Notes under the pieces: generated by a model
What the model saw: only the letters and a program-made list of their open reading frames with translations
Database searches by the model: none
Told to the model about the DNA's origin: nothing
Made by a program: the position numbers and the translations under genes
In this document: piece by piece, positions 43,076-51,032 of the stretch
How the letters are laid out: the number at the start of each line of letters is the position of its first letter
Position numbering within the stretch: the stretch's first letter is position 1
NCBI RefSeq assembly: GCF_902141855.1
Contig: NZ_CABFVH010000006.1
Span: 1-64,000, forward strand
Direction of reading: 5' to 3'
Length of the DNA stretch: 64,000 nucleotides
Source: Methylobacterium dankookense
GTDB lineage: Bacteria; Pseudomonadota; Alphaproteobacteria; Rhizobiales; Beijerinckiaceae

Positions 43076-43558
43076 ATGGCCGTTGATATCTTCCTCAAAC
43101 TTGACGGGATCAAGGGCGAGTCGCAGGACCACAAATACAAGGACGAGATCGACGTCCTCGCCTGGTCGTGGGGCGCCGCGCAGTCGGGCACCACGCATGG
43201 CGGCTCCGGCTCCGGTGCCGGCAAGGTGAGCGTTCAGGACCTGAGCATCACCAAGTACATCGACAAGTCGAGCGCGACGCTGTTCCAGCACTGCTGCAAC
43301 GGCAAGCACATCAAGAAGGGCAAGCTCATCATCCGCAAGGCCGGCGAGAAGCCGCTCGAGTACCTCACCGTGGACCTCGAGGACATCATCGTCACCCACG
43401 TCTCCCTCGGCGGCTCGGGCGGCGAGGACCGGCTCACGGAGAACGTGACGCTGAACTTCGGCACCTTCCACGTGAAGTACGCCGTCCAGAACGCCGACGG
43501 CAGCAAGGGCGCCGAGACCGAGCACAAGTGGCACATCGCCAAGAACATCGCCGGCTGA
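43076..43558 (+). CDS. hcp: T6SS tube protein Hcp (TssD)
   Basis: 160 residues, the usual Hcp1 size: AVDIFLKLDGIKGESQDHKY, EIDVLAWSWGAAQSG, VQDLSITKYIDKSSATLFQH, CCNGKHIKKGKLIIRKAGEK and a final EHKWHIAKNIAG. Hexamer rings stack into the tube fired by the sheath; small effectors can ride inside. It is separated from tssC by 371 bases and from tssE by a strong hairpin, giving it its own expression level, as expected for the most abundant T6SS part. The frame is open upstream to 42959, but the family starts at this ATG. Confidence 0.96.
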   Translation: MAVDIFLKLDGIKGESQDHKYKDEIDVLAWSWGAAQSGTTHGGSGSGAGKVSVQDLSITKYIDKSSATLFQHCCNGKHIKKGKLIIRKAGEKPLEYLTVDLEDIIVTHVSLGGSGGEDRLTENVTLNFGTFHVKYAVQNADGSKGAETEHKWHIAKNIAG

Positions 43559-43569
43559 GCGTCTCCGGC

Positions 43570-43609
43570 GCCGCCGGCGCGGTCCCGTCTCCCGGGACGC
43601 GCCGGCGGC
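43570..43609 (+). terminator. Strong hairpin after hcp
   Basis: GCCGCCGGCGCGGTCCCG (43570-43587) and CGGGACGCGCCGGCGGC (43593-43609) pair along 17 positions with one bulged base and a 5-base loop. It starts 11 bases after the hcp stop and probably protects a short abundant hcp mRNA while letting some transcription continue into tssE. Confidence 0.65.
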
Positions 43610-43728
43610 GGCCTCCTTCCCGACATCCACGGGGCGCCGGCCGCCGGAAGGCGGGGACGGCGCCCTCCCCATGCAGGACCATCCCTTCCCGCCGCCGCGC
43701 GGGACACGGCGCGTTCAGGAGCGAGGAC

Positions 43729-44277
43729 ATGGCCGCCAGGGCCGATGCGGGACGCGTCCGCAATCCGCTGATCGAGATCTTCCGGGCGGCCAACCGGGAC
43801 CGGGACGCCCGGCAGCACCTCGACATCCGCGACGAGGAGGGCGGCCGCATCGTCGCCGGGCGCCGGACGAGCCCGCGCATCGCCGTCGGCGCGGCCGACC
43901 TGCAGCGCAGCGTCGCGCGCGACCTCGAGCGGCTGATGAACGCGGTCCATCTCGCCGCCGACCTCGACCTCGAAGCCTTCCCCGAGATCCGCCGCTCGAT
44001 CCTGAACCACGGCTTCGTCAACATCTCCCGGATGACGATCGACGAGGGCGGCGTCGACGGCATCGCCACCGAGATCGCGGCGGCCCTGCGCACCTTCGAG
44101 CCGCGCCTCGCGCCGGGATCGATCACCGCGCGCCGCGATGCCACGGTCGACCCGGCCGAGCTGAAGCTGCGCTTCCTCGTGCGGGCCGAGATCCGGGCCG
44201 ACCCGCTCAACGTCCCCGTGGAGTTCGTCGCCGACCTCGAGCGCGATACCGGCCGCATCCGGGTCGCGCAGCGATGA
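43729..44277 (+). CDS. tssE: T6SS baseplate wedge protein TssE (gp25-like)
   Basis: 182 residues: a hydrophilic start, then LQRSVARDLERLMNAVHLAA, IRRSILNHGFVNISRMTI and a tail with LKLRFLVRAEIRADPLNVPV. 'NYG/NHG' with the following 'D' helix is the gp25 signature. It nucleates the sheath with TssF, TssG and TssK. Start ATG 43729 is fixed by CAGGAGCGAG just upstream. It opens the tssE-F-G-H run. Confidence 0.93.
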   Translation: MAARADAGRVRNPLIEIFRAANRDRDARQHLDIRDEEGGRIVAGRRTSPRIAVGAADLQRSVARDLERLMNAVHLAADLDLEAFPEIRRSILNHGFVNISRMTIDEGGVDGIATEIAAALRTFEPRLAPGSITARRDATVDPAELKLRFLVRAEIRADPLNVPVEFVADLERDTGRIRVAQR

Positions 44278-44311
44278 GCGGGCGGCAGACGCCCCGATCG
44301 AGGCGCGCCCG

Positions 44312-46261
44312 GTGAACCGCGAGTTCCTCGACCTCTACAACCGGGAGCTCGGCTTCCTGCGCGAGCACGCGCGCGAGTTCGCCGAGGAATATCCCGGCAT
44401 CGCGGAGCGGCTCGGCGGCCTCCTCGACGGCCAGGGCGACCCGCTGATCACCGGGCTCCTCGAGGGCGCCGCCTTCCTGGCCGCCCGGGTCCAGCTCAAG
44501 ATCAAGCACGAATTCCCGGAATTCACCCAGAACCTCCTCGAGCAGCTCGTCCCGAACTACCTCGCGCCGACGCCCTCCATGCTGCTGGCGAAGGTGAAGC
44601 CCGCCTTCGGCGACCCGGCGCTCCGCGACGGCCCCCGGATCCCGCGCGGCGCCCATCTCGACGCGACCTATCGCGAGCGCGAGCGCCAGATCGCCTGCCG
44701 CTTCCGGACGACGGACGAGTTGCGGATCTGGCCCTTCGACATCGCCGCGGCCGAGTACTTCACCCATCCCGGCCCCCTCCAGGCGCTCGGCATCGGCGGC
44801 AGCGACGTCGTCGCGGGCCTGCGGCTGACGCTCGTGCACCGCACCGGCCCCGTGGAGGACGAGGCGGCGGGCAAGGCGGCGGCGGATCCGCAGACCTGGT
44901 TCGCGGGCTGCGCCCTGGATTGCCTGCCGGTGCACCTCGTCGGGCCGGAGGCCGAGGCGGTGGCGATCTACGAGCAGATCTTCGCCGACTGCACGGGGAT
45001 CTACCTGCGCTACCTCGATTCCTTCGGCGACCCGGTGCTGGTGTCCCTGCCCACCGACACCCTGGAGCCGGTCGGGTTCGGCCCGGGCGAGACCCTGATC
45101 CCGAAGGACAACCGGCTGTTCGACGGCTTCGACCTGCTGCGCGAGTATTTCGCCTTCCCGCGCAAGTTCCTCGGCTTCCGCCTGAGCCGGCTGCACCGGG
45201 CGCTCCAGGCGGTGCGCACGCGCAGCCTCGACATCGTGTTCTGCTTCGACGAGGCGAGCCCGCGGCTGGGCTCCGCCGTGCGGCCGGAGGCCTTCGCCCT
45301 CTACGCCGTGCCGGCGGTCAACCTGTTCGAGATGAGCCTCGACCGGGTCGCGGTGCGCGCGAACCAGCACGAGTACCATCTCGTGGCCGACCGCAGCCGC
45401 ACCCTCGATTTCGAGCCGCACCGGATCCTGCAGGTCTACGCCCACCAGCCCGGCCGCCCGGGCAAGATCCCCGTCCAGCCCCTCTACGCGCCGCCGGACG
45501 CCTCCGGGACCGCCGGCCTGTTCTACACCGTGCGGCGCATGCCCCGACGGCGCACCAGCAAGGAGCGGCATCTCGGCACCGCCTCCGACTACACGGGCAC
45601 CGACCTGTTCCTCTCCCTGCTCGAGCCCGCGGGGATCGACGACGAGAGCGCGGTCGCCGAGCTCAGCGTGCGCGCCCTCTGCTCGAACCGGCACCTGCCC
45701 GACCTGCTGCCGGTCGGCGAGGCGGGAGCGGATTTCCGCCTCGCCGACGACCAGGCCCTCGACGTGGTCTGCGTCGCCGGGCCGACCCGCCCGCGCGAGC
45801 CCGTCGTGGCCCAGCTCCACGGCCGCTCCGAGACCCTGTACACGGGCGCCGTCTCCTGGCGGCTGATCAGCCTGCTCAGCCTCAACCGCCTCGGCCTCGT
45901 CGAATCGGGGGCCGGCCGGGGGGCGGCCGCCCTGCGCGAGGCGCTGATGCTCTTCGCCGACCTCTCGGACAGCACCGTGGAGCGGCGCATCCGCGGCCTG
46001 CGCAGCGTCGACAGCCGGCCCGTGGTGCGGCGCCTGCGCCAGCGCATCGGCACCGGCACGGCCCGCGGCACCGAGGTGACCGTGACCCTCGACGACAAGG
46101 CCTTCGAGGGCACGGGACCCTACCTCCTCGGCGCCATCCTCGACCGCTTCTTCGCCGAGTACGCCTCGCTCAACCACTTCACCCAGACCGTGGTCCGCAC
46201 GGTGGAGCGGGGCGAGATCCTGCGCGGGCCGCCGCGGGCGGGCGGGCGGAGGCTGCTGTGA
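44312..46261 (+). CDS. tssF: T6SS baseplate protein TssF
   Basis: 649 residues: NREFLDLYNRELGFLREHAR EFAEEYP at the start, then a LLEGAAFLAARVQLKIKHEF helix with LLEQLVPNYLAPTPSMLL, all diagnostic for TssF/VasA. Later parts include FDGFDLLREYFAFPRKFLGF and a C-terminal SLNHFTQTVVRTVERGEIL. It builds the baseplate wedges with TssG and TssE. GTG start at 44312, 34 bases after tssE; the end overlaps the tssG start by 4 bases (GTGA). Confidence 0.95.
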   Translation: MNREFLDLYNRELGFLREHAREFAEEYPGIAERLGGLLDGQGDPLITGLLEGAAFLAARVQLKIKHEFPEFTQNLLEQLVPNYLAPTPSMLLAKVKPAFGDPALRDGPRIPRGAHLDATYRERERQIACRFRTTDELRIWPFDIAAAEYFTHPGPLQALGIGGSDVVAGLRLTLVHRTGPVEDEAAGKAAADPQTWFAGCALDCLPVHLVGPEAEAVAIYEQIFADCTGIYLRYLDSFGDPVLVSLPTDTLEPVGFGPGETLIPKDNRLFDGFDLLREYFAFPRKFLGFRLSRLHRALQAVRTRSLDIVFCFDEASPRLGSAVRPEAFALYAVPAVNLFEMSLDRVAVRANQHEYHLVADRSRTLDFEPHRILQVYAHQPGRPGKIPVQPLYAPPDASGTAGLFYTVRRMPRRRTSKERHLGTASDYTGTDLFLSLLEPAGIDDESAVAELSVRALCSNRHLPDLLPVGEAGADFRLADDQALDVVCVAGPTRPREPVVAQLHGRSETLYTGAVSWRLISLLSLNRLGLVESGAGRGAAALREALMLFADLSDSTVERRIRGLRSVDSRPVVRRLRQRIGTGTARGTEVTVTLDDKAFEGTGPYLLGAILDRFFAEYASLNHFTQTVVRTVERGEILRGPPRAGGRRLL

Positions 46262-47283
46262 GCTTCACCGACCGCCTCCTCGGGGAGCCCTGGGCCCACG
46301 ACCTGCTCGCCACCCTGCGCCGGATCGAGCGCAGCTTCCCCGACCGCCCCCGGATCGGCGACAGCGCGAGCCGGCGCGAGGACGGCGTCACGCTGGGGCA
46401 GAACCCCTTCCTCGACTTCCCCGCCTCGACCATCGGCGCGGCGGACCGCGACGGGGCGGAGCGGCTGCGCCTGTTCGTGCGCTTCCTCGGGCTGCTCGGG
46501 CCGCAGGGCGCCCTGCCGCTCGCCACCACCGACGAGGCCTATGGCTGGCTCTTGGAGCGCGACGACGCGCTGCCGCGCTTCCTCGACGTGATCAACCACC
46601 GCTTCCTGCAGCTCTTCTACCGCGCCTGGGCGGATGCCCGGCCGATCGCCCAGCACGAGCACCCGGCGGCCGACCGGTTCGAGAGCTATGTCGGCGCCGC
46701 GATCGGGCTCGGCTCGCCGGTCTTCCGCAACCTCGACACGGTGCCGGATGCCGGCAAGATCGCCTTCGCGGGCCTGCTCGCCCCGGCCGCCCGCTCGGGC
46801 TCGCGCCTGCGCAACGCGCTGGCGGGGCTCCTCGGCGTCACGGTGGAGCTCGAGGAATTCGTCGGCACCTTCCTCGAATTCGAGCCGGACGACCGTTCCC
46901 GCCTCGGCCGCGCCAATGCCCGCCTCGGGCAGGACCTGCTGATCGGCAAGAGCGTGTTCTCCGTGGAGGACCGCATCCGCCTGCGCATCTACGCGGCGGA
47001 CCTCCCCGCCTACGAGCGGCTGCTGCCGGGCGGCGAGCGCTGCCGGATGCTCGCCGACATCGTGTTCTTCTACCTCGGCGACGAGCTCGACTGGGACGTG
47101 GAGCTGGCCCTGCCGGTCGCCTCCGTCGAGCCGCTGCGCCTCGGGACCTTCGGGCGCCTCGGCTACACGAGCTGGGTCGCCAGCGGGGCCGACGCGTCCG
47201 GCGGCAGCCACCGGCGCGACGCCCGCTTCCATCCAGCCGAGCGCGTCGGCCGTGCTGACCAGCGCGCAGGGAGTGCATCGTGA
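46258..47283 (+). CDS. tssG: T6SS baseplate protein TssG
   Basis: 341 residues: LLGEPWAHDLLATLRRIERS, GDSASRREDGVTLGQNPFLD, then FLGLLGPQGALPLATTDEA and FLDVINHRFLQLFYRAWADA, the clearest TssG hallmarks. The end includes RLGQDLLIGKSVFSVEDRIR and LGRLGYTSWVA. GTG start at 46258 in a 4-base overlap with tssF; its stop overlaps the tssH start by 4 bases, so the three are translationally coupled. Confidence 0.95.
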   Translation: MSFTDRLLGEPWAHDLLATLRRIERSFPDRPRIGDSASRREDGVTLGQNPFLDFPASTIGAADRDGAERLRLFVRFLGLLGPQGALPLATTDEAYGWLLERDDALPRFLDVINHRFLQLFYRAWADARPIAQHEHPAADRFESYVGAAIGLGSPVFRNLDTVPDAGKIAFAGLLAPAARSGSRLRNALAGLLGVTVELEEFVGTFLEFEPDDRSRLGRANARLGQDLLIGKSVFSVEDRIRLRIYAADLPAYERLLPGGERCRMLADIVFFYLGDELDWDVELALPVASVEPLRLGTFGRLGYTSWVASGADASGGSHRRDARFHPAERVGRADQRAGSAS

Positions 47284-50039
47284 GCGACATCAGCCTCGAG
47301 ACCGTCACGGGCAAGCTCAACCGGGTCGGCTACGACGCCTTCATCCAGGCCCTGCGCCAGGCGCGCTCGGCCGGCCACCGCCATGTCGAGCTCGCCCACT
47401 GGCTGGGCTGCCTGCACGGGCAGGACGCCTCCGACCTCGCGCTCACCGCCGACGCCTACAAGCTCGACCGCGGGCGCCTCGCCGCCGACCTCGCCAAGGC
47501 GGTCGACGCCCTGCGGCGCAACGAGACCGAGATGCCCGCGGTCTCGAACCACATCGTCGACCTGCTCGACCGCGGCTGGCACTACGCCACGCTGCTGTTC
47601 GGGGAGACCCAGATCCGCTCCGGCCACCTGCTCATCGGCGCCCTCAAGTCGAACGAGCTGCGCCGCGCGCTCCTCGGCCTGTCGCCCGAGTTCGGCCGGA
47701 TCCCGGTCGACACCCTGATGAGCGAGCACCGCTCGGTCTGGGCGCGCTCCGACGAGGAGAACCTCCGGCCGATGGACGGGGCGGGGCCGGTGGCGGCGGG
47801 CACGCCGGCCGCCGCGGCGCAGAAGGGCCAGACCGCCCTCGACCGCTTCTCCCAGGACCTCACCGCCAAGGCGCAGGCCGGCGAGATGGACCCGGTGCGC
47901 GGGCGCGACGAGGAGATCCGCCAGCTCATCGACGTGCTGATGCGCCGCCGCCAGAACAACCCGATCCTCACCGGCGAGGCCGGCGTCGGCAAGACGGCGG
48001 TGGTCGAGGGCTTCGCCCAGGCCATCGCCGCGGGCGCGGTGCCGCCCTCCCTGCGGGAGGTGCGGCTGCACGCCCTCGATATCGGCCTGATGCAGGCCGG
48101 GGCCTCGATGAAGGGCGAGTTCGAGCAGCGCCTGCGCTCGGTCATCGACCAGGTCCAGTCTTCCCCGAAGCCCATCATCCTGTTCATCGACGAGGCGCAC
48201 ACCCTGATCGGCGCGGGCGGCCAGGCCGGGACGGGGGACGCCGCCAACCTGCTGAAACCGGCGCTGGCGCGGGGCACCCTCAAGACCATCGCGGCCACCA
48301 CCTGGGCCGAGTACCGCCAGTATTTCGAGAAGGACCCGGCGCTGACCCGCCGGTTCCAGGCGATCCAGGTCGGCGAGCCCGGCATCCTCCAGGCCGCCGA
48401 CATGCTGCGCGGCCTGCTCGCGCCGATGGAGACGCACCACGGCGTGCGCATCTCGGACGCGGCCGTGGTCGCGGCGGTCAACCTCTCGCACCGCTACATC
48501 CCGGCCCGCCAGCTCCCCGACAAGGCGGTGAGCCTGCTCGACACCGCGAGCGCCCGGGTCGCGATCAGCCAGACCGCCGTGCCCGCCGCGATCGCCGATA
48601 CCCGCGCGGCGATCCGCGCCAAGGAGAGCGAGCGCGCGGCGCTGTCGGCCGACCGCGACCTCGGCCTCGACGATCCGGAGCGGCTCGCGGGGCTCGACGG
48701 CGAGATCGCCGATCTCGGGGACAAGCTCGCCCGGCTGGAGACGGCCTGGGCCGAGGAGACCGGCCTCGTCACGGAGATCCGCGCCCTGCGCGCCGCGCTG
48801 GCGGGTCAGGCGGACGGGCCCGCGGCGCCGGCGGCGGCGCCCGAGGCCGCCGGGCCGGTCGGCGCGGACCTGGAGGGCGGGGCGGCGGCGCCGCCGCAGG
48901 TGCCCGAGGGCGCCGAGGAGCGCCGCACGGCGCTGCGTGCCAAGGCCGCCACCTTGGAGGCGATCGAGCCCGAGGCGCGGATGATCTACGACCATGTCGA
49001 CGAGCAGGCCGTGGCCTCCGTCGTCTCCGACTGGACCGGGATCCCCGTCGGCCGGATGGTGCGCGACGAGATCGAGACGGTGCTGCGCCTGCCCGAGATC
49101 CTGAACCGGCGCGTGGTCGGCCAGTCGCACGGGCTCGCGATGATCGCCAAGCGCATCGAGACCAACCGGGCCAAGCTCGACAACCCGAACAAGCCGATCG
49201 GCGTGTTCATGCTCTGCGGCCCCTCCGGCGTCGGCAAGACCGAGACGGCGCTGGCGCTGGCCGAGGCCCTCTACGGGGGCGAGCAGAACATGATCACCAT
49301 CAACATGAGCGAGTTCCAGGAGGCGCACACCGTCTCGACCCTCAAGGGCGCGCCGCCCGGCTATGTCGGCTACGGCGAGGGCGGGCGCCTGACCGAGGCG
49401 GTCCGGCGCCGGCCCTACAGCGTGATCCTGCTCGACGAGGTGGAGAAGGCGCACGCGGACGTGCACGAGATCTTCTTCCAGGTCTTCGACAAGGGCGTGA
49501 TGGAGGACGGCACCGGCCGGCGGATCGACTTCAAGAACACCCTGATCATCCTGACCTCCAACGTCGGCACCGACACGATCGTGCAGCTCGCGCAGGACCC
49601 CTCCTACGCGAGCGACCCGGAGGCGCTCGCCGTCGCCCTGCGCCCGCAGCTCCTGAAGGTCTTCCCCCCCGCCCTCTTGGGGCGCATCGTCACGATCCCC
49701 TACTTCCCGCTCTCGCCCGACATGCTCGGCGGCATCGTCCGCCTCCAGCTCGACCGCATCGGCCGCCGCATCCGCGAGAACCACGACGCGGCCTTCGCCT
49801 ACGACGAGGCCGTGGTCGCGCACATCGTCTCGCTCTGCAACGACCCGGATTCGGGCGGCCGGATGATCGACAACATCATCACGAACACGCTGCTGCCCGA
49901 GCTGTCGCGGGAATTGCTGAACCGCGCGCTGGAGGGCCAGCCGGTCGCCTCGATCGACGTGACGATCGCGGACGGGTCCTTCGCCTATGCGGTGAACGGC
50001 GAGGGGCCCCAGGGCGAGGCGCCCGCCCCCGACGCGTGA
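47280..50039 (+). CDS. tssH: T6SS sheath-recycling AAA+ ATPase TssH (ClpV)
   Basis: 919 residues. The N-terminal ClpN-like domain (about 1-150; ELAHWLGCLHGQDASDLALT) binds contracted TssC. The first AAA+ ring has Walker A GEAGVGKTAV (about 232) and IILFIDEAHTLIGAGG; the second has GPSGVGKTETAL (about 647), VILLDEVEKAHADVHEIFFQ and GVMEDGTGRRIDF. A coiled-coil M domain lies between. Both ATP sites look intact. It unfolds contracted sheaths so the system can fire again. GTG start at 47280. A small unknown gene follows 88 bases later. Confidence 0.96.
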   Translation: MSDISLETVTGKLNRVGYDAFIQALRQARSAGHRHVELAHWLGCLHGQDASDLALTADAYKLDRGRLAADLAKAVDALRRNETEMPAVSNHIVDLLDRGWHYATLLFGETQIRSGHLLIGALKSNELRRALLGLSPEFGRIPVDTLMSEHRSVWARSDEENLRPMDGAGPVAAGTPAAAAQKGQTALDRFSQDLTAKAQAGEMDPVRGRDEEIRQLIDVLMRRRQNNPILTGEAGVGKTAVVEGFAQAIAAGAVPPSLREVRLHALDIGLMQAGASMKGEFEQRLRSVIDQVQSSPKPIILFIDEAHTLIGAGGQAGTGDAANLLKPALARGTLKTIAATTWAEYRQYFEKDPALTRRFQAIQVGEPGILQAADMLRGLLAPMETHHGVRISDAAVVAAVNLSHRYIPARQLPDKAVSLLDTASARVAISQTAVPAAIADTRAAIRAKESERAALSADRDLGLDDPERLAGLDGEIADLGDKLARLETAWAEETGLVTEIRALRAALAGQADGPAAPAAAPEAAGPVGADLEGGAAAPPQVPEGAEERRTALRAKAATLEAIEPEARMIYDHVDEQAVASVVSDWTGIPVGRMVRDEIETVLRLPEILNRRVVGQSHGLAMIAKRIETNRAKLDNPNKPIGVFMLCGPSGVGKTETALALAEALYGGEQNMITINMSEFQEAHTVSTLKGAPPGYVGYGEGGRLTEAVRRRPYSVILLDEVEKAHADVHEIFFQVFDKGVMEDGTGRRIDFKNTLIILTSNVGTDTIVQLAQDPSYASDPEALAVALRPQLLKVFPPALLGRIVTIPYFPLSPDMLGGIVRLQLDRIGRRIRENHDAAFAYDEAVVAHIVSLCNDPDSGGRMIDNIITNTLLPELSRELLNRALEGQPVASIDVTIADGSFAYAVNGEGPQGEAPAPDA

Positions 50040-50127
50040 CGGCGATCCCCGGTCCGGCCGGCCGTCGCGGTCCGGGCCGGGGACCCGTCCGACTGGTCCC
50101 GACGGATGTCCAACGTGGAGACGCGCC

Positions 50128-50433
50128 GTGCCCAACCGTTTCGAACAGGTCGACGAGGCCCCCGCCGACGCCATGGCGCTGACGCTGGCGCGGGACGGCG
50201 ACAAGCAGTCCGGCACGGTGACCTGCCCGGCCTCCGCCACCGGCGGGAGCCTGCCGAAGGGCTTCCGCAGCGCCGAGATGCCCCTCAAGGAAGCCTTCCG
50301 GGCGGCGATCAAGTTCGCCAACGACTTCAAGGTGCCGATGGTGGTGATCGATCCCGACGGCCTGTGGCAGGCCGAATGGGGCACCCTCTACCGGGAGGAC
50401 GACACCGAGGCCGAGGCGCCCCCGGCGCCGTGA
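50128..50433 (+). CDS. Small unknown protein at the end of the T6SS operon
   Basis: 101 residues, soluble, with two visible parts: a variable acidic start and a conserved-looking core KEAFRAAIKFANDFKVPMVV IDPDGLWQAEWGTLY. I do not recognise a family with certainty. GTG start at 50128 is supported by GGAGACGC just upstream. Position after tssH on the same strand, before a strong hairpin terminator, makes it the last gene of the operon. It could be an accessory or regulatory part; no catalytic residues are evident. Confidence 0.65.
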   Translation: MPNRFEQVDEAPADAMALTLARDGDKQSGTVTCPASATGGSLPKGFRSAEMPLKEAFRAAIKFANDFKVPMVVIDPDGLWQAEWGTLYREDDTEAEAPPAP

Positions 50434-50489
50434 GCGTCGCTCGGACCAGCTCCGGCTGATCCCTTCGGCCGGCCCACACACGCCCCCCT

Positions 50490-50567
50490 CTCCCCGACCG
50501 ATCTCGGGCTTGCCCGCGATCGGCAACGGGGAACCGAAGTCGGGCAAGCCCGAGATCGAGCGGGGAG
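50490..50567. terminator. Long hairpin ending the T6SS operon
   Basis: Two 27-base arms (50490-50516 and 50541-50567) pair at nearly every position around a 24-base loop. The core of the left arm is GATCTCGGGCTTGCCCG. It lies 56 bases after the last gene. The arms are long enough to be a dispersed palindromic element as well. Confidence 0.65.
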
Positions 50568-51032
50568 AGGGGATCCGCAAACCTTGCCCCGCGACGACAG
50601 GCGGCCGCTCGCGATTCGATCCGCCGCATCTCCGGCCGATACGCGACCGGCCAGCCTTGGCGAGTCCGCCTACCCCAAATGAGCGATGACGCGACGGCCG
50701 AGTTCAGCAAGCGGCCGGCCAGGCGACGTGTAGCCGGCCTCGGGGTTGTGGCGAATTGGGCACAGCGCCCGGATTAGCTCAGTACCGAGCCGGTTCGGTC
50801 CGGAATCGCGGCCGAAATACGATACTTTGACGCCACGCTTCATCTACACTTCGGCCCGCATGGCCCAAGACGAGCGGCGTCTCATCTATTCTCCAGGTCG
50901 GCTTGGCATATGCAGGATTGCGTCGGAGGACGACTGCACAATTGCACGTCGTTCTGGGGTCAAGAAACTTGGTTAACGGTTCCGAAACCAGATCTCCCCC
51001 AATGCCCGCTCGATTTGAACACGGAATGCCCG
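50568..51032. promoter_or_regulatory. Upstream region of the two-partner secretion cassette
   Basis: About 460 bases without a supportable gene. The stretch 50770-51000 is AT-richer and should carry the tpsB promoter. A tRNA-like string near 50768 does not fold (see rejected items). The tpsB reading frame is open back to 50910, but the conserved protein starts later. Confidence 0.4.

Noticed and set aside
44275..44316. Tiny open frame (13 codons) between tssE and tssF starting at an ATG overlapping the tssE stop
   Set aside because: Too short and unconserved; tssF starts at the GTG at 44312. It might only assist coupling by re-initiation.
47163..50384. 1073-residue minus-strand frame opposite tssH
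   Set aside because: Antisense to the ClpV ATPase, whose Walker motifs prove the sense frame.
50768..50815. tRNA-like string (GATTAGCTCAG...) upstream of tpsB
   Set aside because: The D-loop would be only six bases, and there is no T-loop consensus or matching acceptor strand, so it does not fold as a tRNA.
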